DNA from: Goniomonas avonlea
Taxonomy: Eukaryota; Cryptophyceae; Goniomonadida; Goniomonadaceae
Length of the DNA: 10,916 bases
Assembly (NCBI GenBank): GCA_003573635.1
Contig: QUTJ01031325.1
Span: 1-10,916, forward strand
Direction: 5' to 3'
Shown here: one piece after another, positions 6,252-10,916 of the stretch
Layout of the letters: each line of letters opens with the position of its first letter
Numbering within the stretch: position 1 is the stretch's first letter
Made by a program: the position numbers and the translations under genes
Notes under the pieces: generated by a model
Databases searched by the model: none
What the model was told of the DNA's origin: nothing
What the model saw: only the letters and a program-made list of their open reading frames with translations

Positions 6252-8929
6252 ATGCAGCGCAGCCTTGTTGTGTTTCTGGCGCTATTCGCAGTGGCGGTGT
6301 CCGCGATGGACATCGAGCCCGTTGCTGACATTGATCATCCCGAAATGTCTGTGATCTGGCCTCTTTTCCGACTTTCTGAACGTTCCACAGGAGTGACGTC
6401 GCTGATGATGTCGATAACGTCGAGACCGAGCTCGAGGCCGGCTCCGAGGAGGAGGCCGGAGCCGAGGAGGAGCTTCAGGAGGAACCCTCTGAGGAGCTTC
6501 AGGAGGAACCCTCAGAGGAGGAACCCACAGAAGATCTTGAGGAAGAGACCGAGGTCGCCCCCGAGAACCTTCTGGATCTGTGAGTGTGACCTTTTTCACT
6601 CTTTAAGTCCTGAAATGGTTTCCAGCGATGAGGCTGAGGAGTCCGAGGAGACCGAGGAGCTCCAGACCGAGGAGTCCGAGGAGACCGAGCAGACCTCTGA
6701 GGCCACCGAGAGCGAGGGTGACCAGGCTGAGGACTTCCTTGACGAGTCTGAGGAGGATGCTCGCCGCAACCCGGCTCGTGACCTGAACGCGTACATGAAT
6801 CGTGAGCTCGCCAAGGAGACTCGGAAGGCCAGGGCCTTGAACGCTCGCTCCAGCTCCGCCCTTCGCGTTTACAGTGAGACTTTTTGTTGTCGACAATGTT
6901 GGTTTGGTTGTCTCACCCGAAGCAGGGCGCGCTGCTGGCGTTGCTAACCGCGCGCGCTCCGTCTACAACCATCATCATCGCCGCTACCGCGCCCAGGTTG
7001 CCCGCAATGCTGCCTACCGCAAGGCTTGCCTTCGCCGGATTGCTCAGAACAGTGAGTTCACCGCTTGTGGTTGGTTTAGGTGTACTGACCTCTAAGACTT
7101 CCCCAGTGGCTGACTTGCGCTTGGTCAATGTGCTGATCGCCAAGGTGCACCAGCTCCACCGTGTCAAGGAGTCCACCACCGAGAGCATTGAGGTGCAACG
7201 TGATCAACCAACTGCCACTCGGTTCTGACCCTCTTCCAGGAGACCGAGGACTTGCAGAACAGCGAGGAAGTCAAGTCCCTCTCTGCCCTGATGCTTGGCG
7301 CTGATGACGGCGACATGCATGGCGAGCTCAAGCAAGTCCTTGGCGACATCATGTCTGGCCGTGTGCACAAGGAGTCCGTGTCGATTCTCCAGCTTCTCCG
7401 CCAGCTTGCCAACAAGCTCAAGGACAGGCGCTGCCTGGGCATTGCTGCTCGTAAGGACCAAGCTGCTGGCCGCGTGCGCCGCAGCGTTGCCCACTACCGC
7501 CGCAACTACAACAACAAGAACGCCCTGTGAGTTTCTCCTCAGTGTTGAGTCTATGTGTCCTGACGTACTTCTCTGGCAGCAAGAGCCGTGCCCACCGCGC
7601 CTACGCTGTGGCTGCTGCCCGCGCCCGTGCCCAGAATGCCGAGCGCCGCAAGGTCGCCAACGCTTTCCGCCGTGCCAAGAACGCGGTGAGTTGGAGCTTT
7701 CTGTGTAGCATCGCTGCTGCATTTGTCTTTTCTGTTGGCAACACCTTGATATCGACTATGCTGACAACGCCTGCAGATGAACGGATACTCTGGCGTGCAC
7801 AAGCACCTGAAGCAGTGCCGCATTCACTTGTCCCGTGCCGTCAAGCGCAAGGTGAGCCAAGCCTGCATACATGATGCTGGGCTTGTCTCTCGTGTATTGC
7901 TGACTGTCGTTGCAACAGCGCACCCACCGCCGCCGCCGCCACTCCCGCAAGTGCGGTCTCCGTGCTGCCCGGTCCAACGTGGACGTGTGCTGCGGAACCA
8001 GCACCAACTTCAAGCCCTACGGTAGCAGCATGTACGTGGACATCAACGCCAGGAACTGTGGCTTCATCGGTACTCCGACCTACTTCTCCACCATGGACGG
8101 TATCTCCTCCCACTGGACTGCCACCGGCATGAACGCCCACTACAAGATCCGCTCCACGGGCATGCGCGTGTACGTGCGCGTCCCGTACGCCAACCGCCGC
8201 CGTTACCGCTACAAGCTGCAGTGGTGCGGTTTTGGCCGCCGCCGCAAGACCGCTGCCGCTACCCGCTCTAACTCTGTGATCGGCACGTGCTGCGGCTCCA
8301 CCAACACGTGGAAGCTCTACGCCAGGCACCACATGTATGCTGACACCAACATGGACAAGTGCCAGTTCCTCGGCAAGCCCGACATCACCACCGCTATGAC
8401 CGGCTCGCACAGCCACTGGCACCTCCGCGGCATGTCCGCCACCTACGGCCTCACCAACCGCCGCTTCCGGACCTACATCGCCAACTCCACCCCGAGCAAG
8501 GCCCACAAGCTGCGCTACGTCCTCCACTGGTGCGCCACCGGCCGCGTCCGCCGCAACTCCTACTGCCGCGGCGTCCGCCGCGTCACCCGCAACAACGGTC
8601 GCGTCAAGTCCACCAGGGCCCGCATGTGCTGCGGCATGGTCCACCACCCCAGGTGGAAGGCGTACCACAGCACCGGCATGTACCTGCGCATCAACACCAG
8701 CCGCTGCCGCTTCTCCAGCCGCTCCCCTGTCACCTACTTCGCGTCCATGTCCGGCAACTCCCACCACTGGGAGAACAGGGGCATCAACGCCGTGTACACC
8801 GCCCGCCACAACAGGTTCGACCACTACTCGTTCCTCCATGGCAGCACCGCGCGCAAGAAGAGCATCCAGAAGATGGTCAAGAACGGCCGCCTCAGCTGGA
8901 AGATGCAGTGGTGCGGTATCCAGGGCTAA
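6252..8929 (+). CDS. Secreted acidic/basic protein with three Cys-rich repeats, nine exons
   Basis: Exons: 6252-6346, 6391-6579, 6626-6873, 6926-7051, 7107-7192, 7240-7526, 7580-7685, 7777-7851 and 7919-8929. They total 2223 bp, 740 aa; all introns are GT-AG, most with GTGAG donors. Residues 1-18 are a clear signal peptide (MQRSLVVFLALFAVAVSA). Residues 33-139 are almost all Glu/Asp/Ser/Thr in an EESEETEE style. After the dibasic RR at 141-142 the protein turns strongly basic (for example YNHHHRRYRAQVARN and RTHRRRRHSRK). Three related units follow at about 425-510, 524-610 and 637-740. Each has CCG, a MYxDxN or MYLRIN strand, a single Cys, an SHW/HHW motif, a Gly-Met/Ile-x-A-x-Y motif and a closing WC. 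I recall similar HW...G...IY units from secreted proteins of algae and bacteria but cannot name a family. Function unknown; a surface, wall or polysaccharide-binding role is an inference. Confidence 0.85.
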
Positions 8930-8990
8930 GCTCTCGGTTCAGGGTTTGTCCAGACTTGCGTCTTGGGTCGCTTGATCGAAAAAAACAAAG

Positions 8991-10720
8991 ATGGCTGATG
9001 TCTGTTGTTGGTTCTCAATACAGAATTTTCCGTCTATACACGCTGTCTCTGTGGTCTCCGCTCTGCTCCGTGAGGAAGAGCAGAAGAACCTTGCTGCCCA
9101 CGTCAATTATGCTGGGGTAAGGGGGGGGGGGCGAGTCTATGCTTCATTGGCACAAACAATCACTTGCATACGCAACAAGTGCGAGGGCCCTTGGAGCCTG
9201 GTTCGCACACTGTCTTGTGAGCAGTGAGGGAGAAGCACTCCTGCAGGCTCGCGTGCCAAGGGCCTGTTGCTCGCCCCTCGTTGCAGCAACTGTGATCACC
9301 CCTCGTTGTAGCAACTGTACTGTGATCACCCCTCGTTGCCTGTTGCTGGGCTTCATAAGCCGAGTCATGGACACCGCTGGTTTCATCGCGAGCGATCATC
9401 CATCATGATTGATTGCTTCAAGTTACTTTGACGGTCAGTTCCACTCCCATCATGCTTGACCTTACTCCGGCACGGGATTACCGTAGTGCACCCCCATCAT
9501 GCTTGACCTTACGACACGTGATGACCAAAAAGTCTGTCAGTTCCACCCCCATCACGCCTGACTCCGACACGTGATTACTAATCCTGTAGTTCACCATCAC
9601 GTGATTACTAAGTCCCGTCAGTTCCACCCCCATCATGCTTGACTCCGACACGTGATTGCTAGTCCGCGAGGTCACTGGTCGAACCATCACCCATCACCAT
9701 CAGGGCCAGCCCGCTCCAGCAACCATGGTTAACCCAGTACGAGGATCACTGGTCGAACTATCACCCATCACAAAGGTCAACCTGCTCCAGCAACCATGGT
9801 TAACAAAGCAACCATGGAGCTGAGCAGCCGCGATCATGGGGACCCTGGTCATCAACCATGGTGAGCTGAGCAGCCGTGATCATGGAGATCACCATGGTTA
9901 ACAACCATGGTTTACCCAGCTTCGTGATCCCGGAGATGACAGAATCAGGGAGTCGCCCACCCAGTGATCTTGCTTTACGGGTCACAGGTCGGCGTTCACA
10001 CCCAGTGATCTTGCCTCAAGAGCAGCCGTAACCACAGAATCACAGGTCGGCTTTCACACCCAGTGCTCCTGCCTTAATTCACGGAGTGAACCTGCCTCGG
10101 CACGTGTTGCACGTCCACTTGAAGCGGCCGTGATCACAGGTCGGCGTCCACACCGAGTGATCCAGTAACTGCACCATCGTGATCACAGTTCAGACGAGTG
10201 ATCCAGTAAGTGCACCATCTCCTGCACGTCCACTCCCACGTGGCGTTCACACCGAATGATCCAGTACCTGCACCATCTCCTGCACATCCATTCCAACGTG
10301 ATCACAGGAGTGATCCAGTGACTGCACCAGCTCCTGCACGCCCACTCGAACGCGACCACAGGTCGGCGTTCACACCTGATCCAGTAACTGCGCCATGTGT
10401 TGCACGTCCACTCGAACGTGATCACAGGTCGGCGTTCACACCAAGTAATCTCGCCTGTTCCAGTGACTGACGTCCACTCGAAGCGACCGTGATCACAGGT
10501 CGGCGTTCACACCGAGTGATCTTGCCTGTTCCAGTAACTGCGCCATGTGTTGCAGGTTCACTTGAAGTGGCGTCTGGTGGTAGAACATGAACAAACCCTC
10601 GAGCCAATTCCGTTCCCAGATTTCCCAGGGCGCGCTGCGCTGTGTGTTGGCAAGGAGTTGCACTCTGTGTCCCCTAAATTCACCAGCCGTGTCGCCCAGT
10701 GTCTAGAGTCAGCATGCTAA
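8991..10720 (+). CDS. Tentative two-exon small gene of unknown function
   Basis: Exon 8991-9116 starts at an ATG in a good context (ACAAAGATGGCT) and encodes 42 residues ending SALLREEEQKNLAAHVNYAG. It is followed by the strong donor GTAAGG. Exon 10556-10720 follows the acceptor TGTGTTGCAG and encodes 54 residues, including LEPIPFPDFPGRAALCVGKE, ending in TAA. Both junctions are phase 0, so they join in frame to give 96 aa. Between them lies 1439 bp of repeats without coding signal. I do not recognise the product. The second exon's codon choice and amphipathic text look coding, but the join is a guess; the two exons may belong to different genes, and the second may continue through a donor at CA|GTGTCT near 10699. 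Confidence 0.35.
9290..9345. repeat. Short direct repeats, CTGTGATCACCCCTCGTTG
   Basis: The motif is present in full twice, near 9290 and 9318, with a partial earlier copy (GCCCCTCGTTGCAGCAAC) near 9274. It includes the TGATCA palindrome. The stretch 9117-9289 before it begins with an 11-base G run (9121-9131) right after the proposed donor; otherwise nothing is seen. Confidence 0.7.
9430..9668. repeat. Degenerate tandem array, CCCCCATCATGCTTGAC / CACGTGATTACTA
   Basis: About four to five imperfect units of 50-70 bp carry two alternating blocks. One is TCAGTTCCACCCCCATCATG followed by CTTGAC (near 9434, 9488, 9537 and 9619). The other is the palindrome CACGTG followed by ATTACTA or a variant. 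It lies in the proposed intron 9117-10555 and has no coding signal. Confidence 0.75.
9671..9915. repeat. Repeats with AACCATGGTT palindromes
   Basis: The perfect 10-bp palindrome AACCATGGTT occurs at 9721-9730, 9792-9801 and 9903-9912, mostly followed by AACC or AACA. TCACTGGTCGAAC plus ATCACCCATCAC recurs with a 74-bp offset (9672, 9746). GAGCTGAGCAGCC plus GATCATGG occurs at 9817 and 9863. The region is a mosaic of short duplications centred on dyad-symmetric words. Confidence 0.75.
9970..10555. repeat. Tandem array, GATCACAGGTCGGCGTTCAC family
   Basis: GTGATCACAGGTCGGCGT plus TCACACC-GAGTGATC occurs near 10131, 10420 and 10490, with weaker copies near 9979 and 10043. It alternates with CCAGTAACTGC-CCAT and TGCACGTCCACTCGAA blocks. 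The 24 bases 10381-10404 are identical to 10531-10554, the latter running up to the proposed acceptor; the older copy has AC where the acceptor has AG. The array ends exactly at the proposed second exon (10556). Confidence 0.8.
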
Positions 10721-10724
10721 GTGC

Positions 10725-10916
10725 TCACACCACGCTGCTCGCTTCACACTGCTCACCACGCACTCCACACCTCGCAATCCCTCACACTCCCCACCTCGCA
10801 CTCCTCACACCGCGCTGCTCACCTCGCACTCCTCACTTCGCACTCCCCACCTCGCACTGCTCACTTCGCACTCCCCACCTCGCACTGCCCACTTCATTGC
10901 CCACCTCACACTCCTC
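10725..10916. repeat. C-rich degenerate array at the window end
   Basis: A run of CTCACCTCGCACTCC-like units with a period of roughly 12-15 bases continues to the last base. The strand is strongly pyrimidine-biased with almost no G. It starts a few bases after the TAA of the tentative gene and could be another repeat-filled intron or an intergenic satellite. It is cut by the window edge. Confidence 0.8.

Noticed and set aside
6213-6947. A single 244-codon frame as the secreted gene
   Set aside because: Its middle part reads as Arg/Pro/Ser because it runs through the wrong frame of the acidic exon. Splicing at 6347-6390 and 6580-6625 restores one continuous acidic domain, and all later phases close.
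7841-8839. 332-codon minus-strand frame rich in Ala, Val and Gly
   Set aside because: It lies opposite the large last exon of the secreted-protein gene. The GC-rich third positions of that exon remove stops on the other strand. No domain or start context supports it.
8359-9120. 253-codon plus-strand frame rich in Pro, His, Arg and Gln
   Set aside because: It is an alternative frame of the same exon, with monotonous composition caused by the CCGC-rich codons of the true frame.
9430-10555. CRISPR array
   Set aside because: Repeats vary in length and sequence, spacers are not unique or uniform, no cas gene is present and the surrounding genes have spliceosomal introns.

Overview
The window is nuclear DNA of a microbial eukaryote. 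Five genes can be read with good or fair support, and three of them are cut by GT-AG introns whose splice phases close exactly. Two single N bases (1714, 2593) mark it as draft assembly. Codon use is GC-leaning. An ERI1/ERL1-type exonuclease and an F-box protein resembling the plant SKIP31 type would fit an alga or related protist, but I cannot name the lineage.

Layout. (1) 74-3314, plus strand: a DEDDh 3'-5' exonuclease of the ERI1/ERL1 kind. It is split into six exons that carry only about 720 coding bases. Four of its introns (329, 559, 875 and 669 bp) are packed with repeats, hairpins and a MITE. No exon is long enough to stand out as an ORF; the gene appears only when conserved blocks are joined across introns. 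(2) 3457-3879, minus: a small ankyrin-repeat protein. (3) 4075-4527, plus: an Rdx/SelW-like thioredoxin-fold protein with a CxxC motif and an N-terminal hydrophobic segment. (4) 4866-5949, minus: an F-box protein with a Cys/His cluster and five introns of 45-47 bp. (5) 6252-8929, plus: a nine-exon gene for a 740-residue secreted protein with a long acidic N-terminal part, a strongly basic middle and three Cys-rich repeats. (6) 8991-10720, plus: a tentative two-exon small gene with a 1.4 kb repeat-filled intron. (7) 10725-10916: a C-rich degenerate array running off the end.

Genes 1-5 alternate in orientation (convergent, divergent, convergent, divergent) with gaps of 140-340 bp. Nothing suggests an operon or a shared pathway.

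The most unusual feature is how the long introns are built. Intron 646-1204 contains decayed copies of the end of the exon before it. Intron 2242-2910 contains four extra copies of the end of its upstream exon, one split by a 178-bp MITE. The tentative intron 9117-10555 contains a copy of its own acceptor region. Long introns here seem to have grown by tandem copying of exon-intron junctions, next to genes whose introns are only 44-91 bp.
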